Shown: positions 1 through 6,224, counted from the first letter of the stretch. The stretch: 7,557 nt of DNA from Chloroflexota bacterium (GCA_016200745.1 JACQEF010000101.1:1-7557); one strand, 5' to 3'. Notes: generated from the sequence alone by a model not told the origin. Program-made: numbers and translations.

Positions 1-466
1 GCAGCTCCGCCAGCGGCAGGGTCGGGTGGGCGGCGCCCAGGCGGCCGGAAAACTCGAATTGGTGGCACATCTCGAGCTTGTCGACCAGGATGTCGACGGG
101 GCGTCGTCGCGGCACGTCCACGAAGTACAGCTGCTTGTGGCCATAGAGCGCGTTGTACTGCCTGTCCGGCGTGTAGCCCTCGGCGACCAGCAGGTCCACC
201 ACGGCCTTGCGATCGCGACCCCGGGTCGCCAGGTCGAGGTCTCGCCCATCCCGGTCGATCCGGGCGGTCCAGGTGGGCGCCTGCGCGTGGAAGGCGAGCC
301 CGCCCATCAGCCGGACCTGGAGTCCGCGATCGTCGGCGATCGAGATCAGCCGGAGCGCCTCCGCGAGCGGGTCGCCGAGAGTCAGCATGGGGGGCGAGGC
401 TTCAGCCGAGGTCATCGTGGCTGCGGGCTCCGAGTTCGAGCTGGGACGGGCGAATTCGGCAGGCAT
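1..466 (-). CDS. Nucleotidyltransferase-like protein, N-terminal part (runs off left edge)
   Basis: A partial minus-strand gene; the C-terminus lies beyond position 1. The 138 codons from the ATG at 415 show a nucleotidyltransferase-fold pattern like the AbiEii-type or minimal nucleotidyltransferase families. There is a Gly-Gly pair in MGGLAFHAQ, then an acidic pair in DLDLATRGRDR, then a third acidic strand in RRPVDILVDKLEMCH. The segment after it, ending TLPLAEL, matches my memory of stand-alone proteins of this type that continue 'LLLTKLQI'. Such proteins transfer nucleotides to an unknown substrate; AbiEii relatives are toxins, but no partner antitoxin is visible. The start is ambiguous. 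An in-frame ATG at 466 follows GAGG and lies just below a TATACT box, while the ATG at 415 has a GGAG 12 bases upstream. I chose 466 because of the promoter position, but its first 17 residues look unstructured. Family moderately sure; start unsure. Confidence 0.6.
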   Translation of the reverse strand, partial: MPAEFARPSSNSEPAATMTSAEASPPMLTLGDPLAEALRLISIADDRGLQVRLMGGLAFHAQAPTWTARIDRDGRDLDLATRGRDRKAVVDLLVAEGYTPDRQYNALYGHKQLYFVDVPRRRPVDILVDKLEMCHQFEFSGRLGAAHPTLPLAEL

Positions 467-490
467 CCGCCTCGTGTCGCGAGGGGGGCC

Positions 491-496
491 AGTATA
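491..496 (-). promoter_or_regulatory. Candidate -10 box for the nucleotidyltransferase-like gene
   Basis: Read on the minus strand this is TATACT, five of six matches to TATAAT in very GC-rich surroundings. It lies 24 bases before the ATG at 466, which predicts a leader of roughly 15-20 bases. No convincing -35 element is seen 16-18 bases upstream (the sequence there is near GCGAAC), so support rests on the -10 alone. Confidence 0.35.
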
Positions 497-636
497 GCGG
501 TGGGGTCTCCCGCGTTCGCGCGACGCCCGACTGGCGAGATGGCGCCCCGAGCCGGCGGGGCCGAGCACTGGTTCGCGGTCCAACCCGAATTGGTCCAGGC
601 CGCGGACAGGAAGCCTTCTCCCGTCCGAAGACGCGA

Positions 637-670
637 GAAGAGGCCCGCCGGCGAACCGGCGGGCCTCTTC
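637..670 (-). terminator. Perfect 15-bp hairpin, probable terminator of the beta-propeller gene
   Basis: The arms 637-651 and 656-670 are exact reverse complements (15 bp). The loop reads TTCG on the minus strand and CGAA on the plus strand. It begins 25 bases past the stop codon of the 696-3434 gene. On the minus strand the stem is preceded by CAAACGAAGAG and followed by TCGCG, so the U-run is limited to the CUCUUCU at the end of the arm. The structure is strong, but the classic U-tract is weak. It could also work on plus-strand transcripts, which continue GTTTG. Confidence 0.75.
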
Positions 671-695
671 GTTTGACGTTCCGACGTCAGCCGGG

Positions 696-3434
696 CTAGA
701 GCCCTGAGGCGTCGATCCGCCAGATGCCGCGACCGTGGGTGGCGGCGTACAACATGCCATCGGGTCCTAGCTCGACGTCCATGGCCACCGTCGCCGGGAA
801 GTTCCCGCCGAGTCGGGTCCAGGTGCCGCCGCCGTCGGCGCTGTAGACGACGCCGAGATCGGTGCCGACCACGATCCCACCGCCCGGGAGGACCTTGATG
901 CTGTTGGCGGGAACGTCCGGGAACTTGCCGGCGGCCGTTGGATCGCCACCGATGTCGGTCCAGGTCGTTCCACCGTCGGTGGACTTGAAGATGTGCCCGA
1001 CGCCCGCTCCGGGTCCCTCGGTGAAGCGGCGGTTGAAGCCGTTCATCGCGAGATACAGGTTGCCGTCGCCGTCGATCGCCACGCCGCCGACGTACCGGTT
1101 GGGCACGCCGGTGAGCGTCGATTGGGTCCAGGTCCAGGTGGTGCCGTCGTAGGTACCGACGGCCACACCGCGGGCGAAGCCTGAGTTGTTGCACGGGCCA
1201 CACCAGGCGGCGATGGCCGTGTCTCCCGAATAGGCCATGGCGGTGGCGACACGGACGCCCGAACCGCCGAGGTTGTACACGTTCTGCCACTCGGAGCCGG
1301 ACCGGATGGCGAAGCCCTTCGTCTGGAACCAGATGCTGTTGCCACCGGCCAGCCAGTTGTTGATGTTCTGGTCATCGGCCACGAACGGCGCGATGAACCG
1401 GGCGTTGATGTCCGGCGGCGCGACCTTGTAGGTCGTCGCGTCGTTGACGTCGAGGAATGCGTTCGGGTGCTGCGCGGGGTCGGGGTTCGCGCAGTCCTGG
1501 GTGACCGACAGGGACAGGACCACGTACTCCTGGAGGATGTTGCACCCGTCGTTCGGATCGACGAGGACGTCGCCGCCGTCGCCGCCGAAGTTCGAGCTCA
1601 TCTTGGAGGCGCCATCGCGAAGGATGGAGCCACTGTTGTCCTGGAGGCCGCCGCTGATGAGCACGCCGGAGCCGTCGGTCGGCGTCCGCGGGTTCTCGGC
1701 GTTGGCATTTCCGATCCCAACGGCGTAGTACTGCAGCGCGTCGATCGTGCCGTCGTTCAGGCTTTCCCAGTCGGTTCCATTGCCGTTGCCGTTGACCGTG
1801 CCGTTCAGCGGCCGCCGGTAGACGCCACCGTCATTCCCGACATACACGTACGTCTGCCCGTTGTAGGTGCCAACGGCCGCCGAGTGCTGGTCGGGATGGG
1901 TCGTCTGCGGGCAGCGGTTCGGGGCCCCGTTTGGCGGGTACACGGAATCCGGCGCCCAGCACGAGAAGTAGAAGTTCCAGTACGGCCCGACGGTGTTCCA
2001 GCTGGACCCGCCGTTGGTCGTCTCGTAGACCTCCTCGAGCCCGGCGTAGACGTGGTTGGGGTTGCCCGGGTCGACGACGAGGAACTGGTTGTACCAGCTC
2101 TGGATGCCGGGGCCATAGCCCTTGCCGCCGATGCTCTGCTTGAGCGCGGAGCCGGAATTGGCGAGCTTGTGCGAGTCGGCGATCTTCGTCCACGGGCCGG
2201 CGATCGAGCCGCTGTTGGAGACGTAGATCCCGTCGAGGTAGCTGTTGACGGTCCCGACCGGCTTGTTGAGCAGCGACGGGGACTGGTTCATGACGTACAG
2301 CTGCGAGCCATCCGCCGCGTACGCGAACGAAACGTTGCCGATCTCCTTGGGGTTGATGGCACCCGTCGGGTTGATCTTCACCCAGCTGCTGCCGCCGTTC
2401 TTCGTCTCGTAGAAGCCGTTGTACGTGTCACCGCTCCGCCAGCCTGCGGCGGCGATCAGGTGATTCGCGTTCTTCGGATCGATCGCGATGTCGTTGACGA
2501 TGTTCTTGTACGCGGCATTGGCCGTGGTGGCATTCAAGCCGCCCGGCAGGTATGTCGGGTTCGGAGCAAAGGACAGTTGCCACGGGTCGCTGAAGTTGCC
2601 CGTCCGGCTGTGCCAGTAGACACCGCGTAGCGTCGCGACCCAGACCTTGGCGTCCGTGAAGCGGACCGCGTTGATGGTCGTGCTCTCGAGCTCGTCCCCG
2701 CCCACCCGGTCGGCGAGCGTCAGGGTGCCGGACGTGGGATCGGCGAGCCGGTAGACGCCGTTGCCGACATAGCTCGTGCCGCCAGTGTTGGCTTCACCGG
2801 TCGCGTACCAGAGCGCGCCGTCCTTGTCGAGCCGCAGATCGCCGGACGAGAGGCTCGGCAGGGAATCGGCGATCGGCTCCCAATTGCCACCGCCCTGCGA
2901 CGACCGCCAGACGCCGCCGTTCGCGCCGGCGACGTAGACATGACCGGTGTCATCCGCCGCGAGGCCCACGATGCGGCCCGTCACCAGGCCCGAGCCACCG
3001 CTCGAGTTCGAGTAGTAGTCGCGGTAGTTCGGGTCATCGGCGTCGTACGGGAGTTTCGTGACGTCGGTCCAGTCGGCGCCGGTCACACCGAGTCCGGTGA
3101 GCTGGTTGTATGCCGTCGTGTAGCCGCCTGCGGGCACGATGCCCGTCGGCGACGTGCGCGCCTCGGCGAACTGCTCGGCGGCGGTCTGTGCTTCGAGCGC
3201 CTCACCGCCTGCCCCGCCGTTCTCAACGCCCTGCGAGCTCTCCTGGAAGTCCTTGACGGCTTCAGCGGCCGCACCGGCGTCCTCGGCCGGAGCGTTGAGC
3301 TTCTCCTGCGCCGCAAACGGCAGGCCGTGCGGCCTGGCGGCGTTGAGATTGACCACGATGAGCGGGACGGCGATCAGGATGACCGCTACGGCCAGCACCA
3401 AGGCAGCCCGTCGTCTGTTGAGCGTGCGGTTCAT
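696..3434 (-). CDS. Exported BNR/Asp-box beta-propeller protein, function unknown
   Basis: A 912-residue protein. The ATG at 3434 is chosen because GGAGGAG (3438-3444) sits directly upstream; an in-frame TTG at 3446 would swallow that site. Basic residues (R7-R9) and a hydrophobic run at about 10-28 form a signal peptide or signal anchor, with no lipobox cysteine. An Ala/Glu-rich linker covers about 41-93. The rest is propeller-like, with Asp-box type repeats near 178-185 (SSQGGGNW), 343-351 (ETKNGGSSW), 471-479 (ETTNGGSSW), 818-825 (STDGGTTW) and 865-872 (SADGGGTW). Other family signatures are HPDQHSA (513-519) followed by VGNDGGVYR, then ISGGLQDNSGS (593-603), GGDGGDVLVDP (617-627) and the C-terminal AATHGRGIWRI. 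These are typical of secreted 'sialidase/YVTN/VPS10-like' proteins. I see no basis for naming a catalytic activity or a ligand. Six cysteines fall in three close pairs (492/508, 631/648, 745/748), compatible with extracytoplasmic disulfides. It is monocistronic, with its own candidate promoter and terminator. Confidence 0.9.
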   Translation of the reverse strand: MNRTLNRRRAALVLAVAVILIAVPLIVVNLNAARPHGLPFAAQEKLNAPAEDAGAAAEAVKDFQESSQGVENGGAGGEALEAQTAAEQFAEARTSPTGIVPAGGYTTAYNQLTGLGVTGADWTDVTKLPYDADDPNYRDYYSNSSGGSGLVTGRIVGLAADDTGHVYVAGANGGVWRSSQGGGNWEPIADSLPSLSSGDLRLDKDGALWYATGEANTGGTSYVGNGVYRLADPTSGTLTLADRVGGDELESTTINAVRFTDAKVWVATLRGVYWHSRTGNFSDPWQLSFAPNPTYLPGGLNATTANAAYKNIVNDIAIDPKNANHLIAAAGWRSGDTYNGFYETKNGGSSWVKINPTGAINPKEIGNVSFAYAADGSQLYVMNQSPSLLNKPVGTVNSYLDGIYVSNSGSIAGPWTKIADSHKLANSGSALKQSIGGKGYGPGIQSWYNQFLVVDPGNPNHVYAGLEEVYETTNGGSSWNTVGPYWNFYFSCWAPDSVYPPNGAPNRCPQTTHPDQHSAAVGTYNGQTYVYVGNDGGVYRRPLNGTVNGNGNGTDWESLNDGTIDALQYYAVGIGNANAENPRTPTDGSGVLISGGLQDNSGSILRDGASKMSSNFGGDGGDVLVDPNDGCNILQEYVVLSLSVTQDCANPDPAQHPNAFLDVNDATTYKVAPPDINARFIAPFVADDQNINNWLAGGNSIWFQTKGFAIRSGSEWQNVYNLGGSGVRVATAMAYSGDTAIAAWCGPCNNSGFARGVAVGTYDGTTWTWTQSTLTGVPNRYVGGVAIDGDGNLYLAMNGFNRRFTEGPGAGVGHIFKSTDGGTTWTDIGGDPTAAGKFPDVPANSIKVLPGGGIVVGTDLGVVYSADGGGTWTRLGGNFPATVAMDVELGPDGMLYAATHGRGIWRIDASGL

Positions 3435-3494
3435 GAGCTCCTCCAACTCGTGAAACGCGACCCCCCGGCCTGCCGCGAGTCCTCAGGAATCCGG

Positions 3495-3525
3495 AGTCTA
3501 GCGGAGCGACCCTCGAATATGACAA
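3495..3525 (-). promoter_or_regulatory. Candidate promoter of the beta-propeller gene
   Basis: On the minus strand TTGTCA (3520-3525, five of six to TTGACA) is followed after 19 bases by TAGACT (3495-3500, four of six to TATAAT). The spacer is slightly long for sigma-70-type promoters. Predicted transcription would start near 3488, giving a leader of about 54 bases before the ATG at 3434. Confidence 0.4.
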
Positions 3526-3553
3526 ATGGCCCGGCCGGCGCATGACGAATGGC
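3519..3553 (-). repeat. Tandem 12-bp direct repeat over the -35 region, possible operator
   Basis: ATGACAAATGGC at 3519-3530 and ATGACGAATGGC at 3542-3553 match at 11 of 12 positions and lie 23 bp apart, about two helical turns. On the minus strand the promoter-proximal copy contains the candidate -35 hexamer. Same-face spacing next to a promoter suits a regulator that binds direct repeats. No regulator gene lies in the window, and chance duplication is possible. Confidence 0.35.
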
Positions 3554-3584
3554 GGTGTCGGCACGCACCGCCCGGGATAAGCAA

Positions 3585-3620
3585 GGAGAGCCCCATCGCC
3601 CGGGGGCGGTTGGGCTCTCC
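3585..3620 (-). terminator. Large intergenic hairpin, possible minus-strand terminator
   Basis: GGAGAGCCC (3585-3593) pairs exactly with GGGCTCTCC (3612-3620), and an inner CGCC/GGCG (3597-3600 with 3605-3608) extends the stem across a small bulge. On the minus strand the stem is followed by TTGCTTATC, which is relatively U-rich; on the plus strand it is followed by AATGGCG, which is not. This favours a minus-strand terminator upstream of the beta-propeller promoter. I find no gene on that strand for it to terminate. Confidence 0.45.
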
Positions 3621-3726
3621 AATGGCGTCGATCAGCCTCGACCGGCGCGGGCGTTGCGGAGGCATCTCAGGGGCATGCCAGCGAGCGAGCACGTCGGCTC
3701 GAGCGGCGCCTCACAACACCGCGCCG

Positions 3727-3751
3727 GCGTCCGTCACGTAGACTCGGACGC
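3727..3751 (+). promoter_or_regulatory. Inverted repeat around a TAGACT box upstream of the LCP gene
   Basis: GCGTCCG (3727-3733) and CGGACGC (3745-3751) are exact inverted repeats flanking 11 bases that contain TAGACT (3739-3744). The same hexamer is the proposed -10 of the divergent gene. No good -35 is visible at 3716-3721, so promoter identity is weak. The symmetry could be an operator. Confidence 0.25.
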
Positions 3752-3817
3752 AACCCCCGACGCAGAGGACCTCAGCCGATCGTGCACGCTCGCCGGATCC
3801 GGCCGGACACCGGACCC

Positions 3818-5116
3818 ATGGACCGCCGCCGCCTCGCCGCGGCCGGGCTGTCCGCCGTGCTGCCGGGCCTCGGCCAGGCGTTCAATCGCCGAATTCAGCT
3901 GGCGGCGCTGTTCGCCGTCCCCTCGCTCCTGCTCCTGATCGCCGCGATCGTGCTCGTCCAGCTCCAGTCGCCTGGGCGCCTCCTCGCCTGGATCGTGGCG
4001 CCCCAGGTGCTCGGCACGCTGCTGGCACTGAACCTCGTGGTGCTCGCCTGGCGGCTGGTCGCCGTCGGCCAGGCGTTCCTCGACACGAGCCGGAGCGGAC
4101 CGACGGGGCGCCTGGGCGTCATCGGGATCGTGGTCATCGCGCTGCTCGTGGCGCTCCCCCACCTCGTCGCGTACCGCTACGGGACGATGCTCGGCGACAC
4201 GTTCGCCCGCATCTTCCAGGGCGCCGCGTTGGCTGACGACCCGGGCGTGCCACCGCCGCCCGTGCCCGGCGACGGCGAGCGCATCAACGTGCTGCTCGTC
4301 GGCGTGGACAAGCTCCCGAACCGGTCGGCGACGCTGACCGACACGATGATGGTCGCCTCGCTCGACCCGATCGGGAAGACGGTGTCGCTCCTGTCCGTGC
4401 CGCGCGACCTGGTCGACACGCCGCTCGGCGACGGCAACGTCTTCGGCCCGAAGCTCAACTCGCTGCTTGCCTACGCCGACTCGCACAAGGACCAGTTCCC
4501 GAAGGGCGGCATTCGCACGCTCGAGGACGCCATCGGCGCGCTGCTCGGCATCCCGATCCACTACTACGCGAGGATCGACTTCGTGGGGTTCATCGACATG
4601 GTCGACGCCGTCGGCGGCGTCGACGTCACCGTGGCCAAGGGATTCGAGGACCCGGGCTACGACGGGTTCGGGTTCGGCAAGCGCGGCTGGTCCATCACGG
4701 CCGGTCCGCACCACCTCGACGGACCGAACGCGCTCGCCTACGCGCGGTCGCGCAAGGCGGCCGGCGAGAGCGACTTCACGCGGGCCGCGCGCCAGCAGCA
4801 GATCCTCGTCGCCCTGCGCGACAAGGTCACCAGCGGCGGGAACCTGCTGTTCCAGCTGCCCGGCCTGCTGGACGCGGTGGGCCGCACGATCCGATCCGAC
4901 GTCCCAACCGACAAGCTGCCGGCGCTGGCGGCGATCATGGAGGAGATCTCGCACCGGAACGTGGTGAGCGCGGTCATCCGGTACCCGCTCGTGCACCCCA
5001 AGTCGACGCGCTACGGCGATTCGCAGGAGCCGGATCTGGTGGCCATCCGACGGGTCGCGGCGGATCTCTTCCCCGCCCCCGGCACGGCCCCGAAGGGCTG
5101 GACGCCGCCGAAGTAG
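3818..5116 (+). CDS. LytR-CpsA-Psr (LCP) family cell-wall polymer ligase with three N-terminal membrane segments
   Basis: A 432-residue protein from the ATG at 3818. An in-frame GTG at 3782 would add 12 unconserved residues. After basic residues comes LSAVLPGLGQAFNRR (11-25), the 'PGLGQ' motif seen at the start of small multi-pass membrane domains. Hydrophobic segments follow at about 28-50, 55-80 and 99-118. Three crossings place the rest outside the cell, as an LCP enzyme needs. The LCP domain spans about 155-335: LLVGVD (159-164), TDTMM (174-178), SVPRD with Arg196, KLNSLLAYA (212-220), YYARIDFVGF (249-258), DAVGGVDV (263-270), HLDGPNALAYARSR (299-312) and DFTRAARQQQIL (319-330). LCP proteins move lipid-linked glycopolymers onto peptidoglycan or wall polymers. 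The Asp, Arg and RQQ positions of the family are present. It stands alone on this strand; its natural polymer cannot be read from the window. Confidence 0.93.
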   Translation: MDRRRLAAAGLSAVLPGLGQAFNRRIQLAALFAVPSLLLLIAAIVLVQLQSPGRLLAWIVAPQVLGTLLALNLVVLAWRLVAVGQAFLDTSRSGPTGRLGVIGIVVIALLVALPHLVAYRYGTMLGDTFARIFQGAALADDPGVPPPPVPGDGERINVLLVGVDKLPNRSATLTDTMMVASLDPIGKTVSLLSVPRDLVDTPLGDGNVFGPKLNSLLAYADSHKDQFPKGGIRTLEDAIGALLGIPIHYYARIDFVGFIDMVDAVGGVDVTVAKGFEDPGYDGFGFGKRGWSITAGPHHLDGPNALAYARSRKAAGESDFTRAARQQQILVALRDKVTSGGNLLFQLPGLLDAVGRTIRSDVPTDKLPALAAIMEEISHRNVVSAVIRYPLVHPKSTRYGDSQEPDLVAIRRVAADLFPAPGTAPKGWTPPK

Positions 5117-5134
5117 CGCCTCTGCGTCAGGCGC
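5116..5134. terminator. Short hairpin between two convergent genes
   Basis: GCGCCT (5116-5121) and AGGCGC (5129-5134) are exact inverted repeats with a 7-base loop. They span the 10-base gap between the LCP stop codon and the end of the LOG gene, and overlap both stop codons. Position suggests a shared bidirectional terminator. The stem is only 6 bp and neither side has a U-run, so this is weak. Confidence 0.3.
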
Positions 5135-5702
5135 CGGGTGACGTCCGCCAGCGGTCAGCCGGCGGCACCCAGGTCTCGAACCGATCGAGCAGGGTCGCCA
5201 GGTCGGCGTCAACCTGGACGAGGCGCCGATGCGCCGCCGAAACGAATCCCTCGGCGACGGCCTTGTCAAGCCAGGCCATCAACGGCGCCCAGTAGCCGTC
5301 CGGGCCGAGCAGCCCGATCGGCTTGGTGTGGAGATCGAGCTGCGCCCAGGAGGCGACCTCGGAGAGCTCCTCCAGGGTCCCCAGGCCCCCGGGCAGCGCG
5401 ATGAACCCGCCGGCCAGCTCGGCCATCCTGGCCTTGCGCTCGTGGAGCGTCTCCACGACGTGCAGCCTGGTCAGCCCGGGGTGGGCCAGCTCCCGATCGA
5501 CCAGGCGCCGCGAGATGACGCCGGTCACCTCGCCGCCCGCGGCCAGCGCCGCATCGGCCAGGGCGCCCATCAGCCCCACCCGTCCGCCGCCGTAGACGAT
5601 CCCGATCCCGCGCTCGGCCAGTCCCGTGCCCACCGCGCCGGCGAGCGCACGATACGCATCTCCCCGCCCCGGGCTCGCGCCACAGAACACGCAGAGCCGC
5701 AT
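5127..5702 (-). CDS. LOG-family nucleoside 5'-monophosphate phosphoribohydrolase (Rossmann fold)
   Basis: A 191-residue protein, full length for the TIGR00730/LOG family. These enzymes cleave the N-glycosidic bond of nucleoside 5'-monophosphates (cytokinin ribotides in plants, AMP or related in bacteria), releasing the free base and ribose 5-phosphate. Visible motifs are CVFCGAS (4-10), YGGGRVGLMG (37-46), ERKARM (88-93) and the signature PGGLGTLEE (104-112), which carries the catalytic Glu. The ATG at 5702 overlaps the upstream rdgB stop as TGATG, with no clear Shine-Dalgarno sequence, so translation probably depends on coupling. In this sequence the damaged rdgB frame upstream enters this gene in frame without a stop, which could alter its expression. 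It is last in the mazG-rph-rdgB cluster and converges on the LCP gene. 'Lysine decarboxylase' labels seen for this family are historical errors. Confidence 0.93.
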   Translation of the reverse strand: MRLCVFCGASPGRGDAYRALAGAVGTGLAERGIGIVYGGGRVGLMGALADAALAAGGEVTGVISRRLVDRELAHPGLTRLHVVETLHERKARMAELAGGFIALPGGLGTLEELSEVASWAQLDLHTKPIGLLGPDGYWAPLMAWLDKAVAEGFVSAAHRRLVQVDADLATLLDRFETWVPPADRWRTSPGA

Positions 5703-6224
5703 CAGAAGCCGAGCGCCCGAAGCTTCGGCGCGAGCCGCCGTGCCGCCCGCGCGCGATGCGAGATCGCGTGCTTCTCGGCCGGCGTCCACAGCCCCAGCGT
5801 CCGCCCACCCGGCGGCTCGGAGGCGGGTTCGAAGATCGGGTCGTACCCGAACCCGCCCGTCCCACGTGGCTCGGTGGCGGAGCGCCTCGAGCAGGCGCGC
5901 GTTGTTCTCCGCGTCGGTGGCGTTCTCGCCGGCGTACCGGCGCGTCCGGACGCCCGGGCGCCCGCGGAGCGCATCCACCTCGATCCCGGAGTCGTCGGCA
6001 AGCGTCGGCAGGCCGGTCGCGCGTGCCCCGAAGCGGGCCTTGATCGCCGCGTTCGTCTCGAAGGTCTCACCGGTCTCGTCGGGGTCGCCGGGAACGCCCA
6101 GGTCGTCGAGCGAGACCAGGTCCGTGTGCCGCAGGTCCAGCAGCTCGCGCAGCTCGCGCAGCTTGTGCGTGGACCGGGTGGCAACCAGCAGCCGCCGGCG
6201 CGCCGCCGGGCGTCCCTCGCTCAA
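5702..6224 (-). pseudogene. rdgB: RdgB/HAM1 XTP/dITP diphosphatase, broken by an internal out-of-frame deletion
   Basis: Intact RdgB hydrolyses XTP, dITP and ITP to monophosphates, keeping deaminated purines out of nucleic acids. The N-terminal part reads in one frame from a TTG at 6224 (TTGA overlap with the rph stop): ATRSTHKLREL (15-25), TFETNAAIKA (54-63), ADDSGIEVDAL (76-86), RYAGENATDAENN (96-108) and LLEALRH, ending near 5874. The C-terminal part is in a different frame from about 5878 to the stop at 5702: TEPRGTGGFGYDPIF and EKHAISHRARAA. The family's middle strands (in E. coli RdgB about 35 residues between LLETMKDV and REPAGTGGFGYDP) are missing. The junction is at the sequence CGCCACC. 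The span is 523 bases, not a multiple of three, against roughly 200 codons expected. Both halves keep active-site motifs, so the break is recent or artefactual. Confidence 0.88.

Larger units (their letters stand above)
3435..3817. other. Divergent intergenic region between the beta-propeller and LCP genes
   Basis: This stretch of 383 bases carries regulatory-looking sequence for both genes: a candidate minus-strand promoter (3495-3525), a tandem 12-bp direct repeat (3519-3553), a hairpin (3585-3620) and an inverted repeat (3727-3751). Short reading frames exist on both strands, but their composition is Arg/Pro/Ser/Ala-rich and they lack ribosome binding sites, so none is called. I searched by eye for tRNA arms and a CCA end on both strands and found none. 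Between 3621 and 3726 I see nothing I can name. Confidence 0.7.

Noticed and set aside
26..676. A 216-codon plus-strand frame at the left edge
   Set aside because: It is antisense to the nucleotidyltransferase-like gene and runs into the terminator. The minus-strand reading has recognisable motifs and this one has none.
412..1290. A 292-codon minus-strand frame bridging the beta-propeller gene and the terminator
   Set aside because: It is the out-of-frame shadow of the propeller gene, very Arg-rich, and it would translate through the 637-670 hairpin.
1467..2630. A 387-codon plus-strand open frame across the beta-propeller gene
   Set aside because: It is the antisense of an intact conserved gene, rich in Val/Arg/Asp, with no domain motif and no ribosome binding site.
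3526..3741. A possible small protein of 71 codons in the divergent region
   Set aside because: No Shine-Dalgarno sequence; Arg/Ser/Ala-rich composition; it translates through the 3585-3620 hairpin. Overlapping frames on both strands look equally plausible, as expected by chance at high GC.
3621..3780. A tRNA or other structured RNA gene
   Set aside because: No acceptor stem, T-arm consensus or CCA end could be found on either strand; only isolated short inverted repeats are present.
3734..5269. A 511-codon open frame on the minus strand across the LCP gene
   Set aside because: It is the antisense shadow of a clearly conserved LCP protein. Its Arg/Asp/Glu/Val-rich composition is typical of reversed high-GC codons, and no motif is seen.
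6139..6162. A tandem CAGCTCGCG repeat within rdgB
   Set aside because: It encodes the LRELREL helix common at this position in RdgB proteins, so it is explained by coding.
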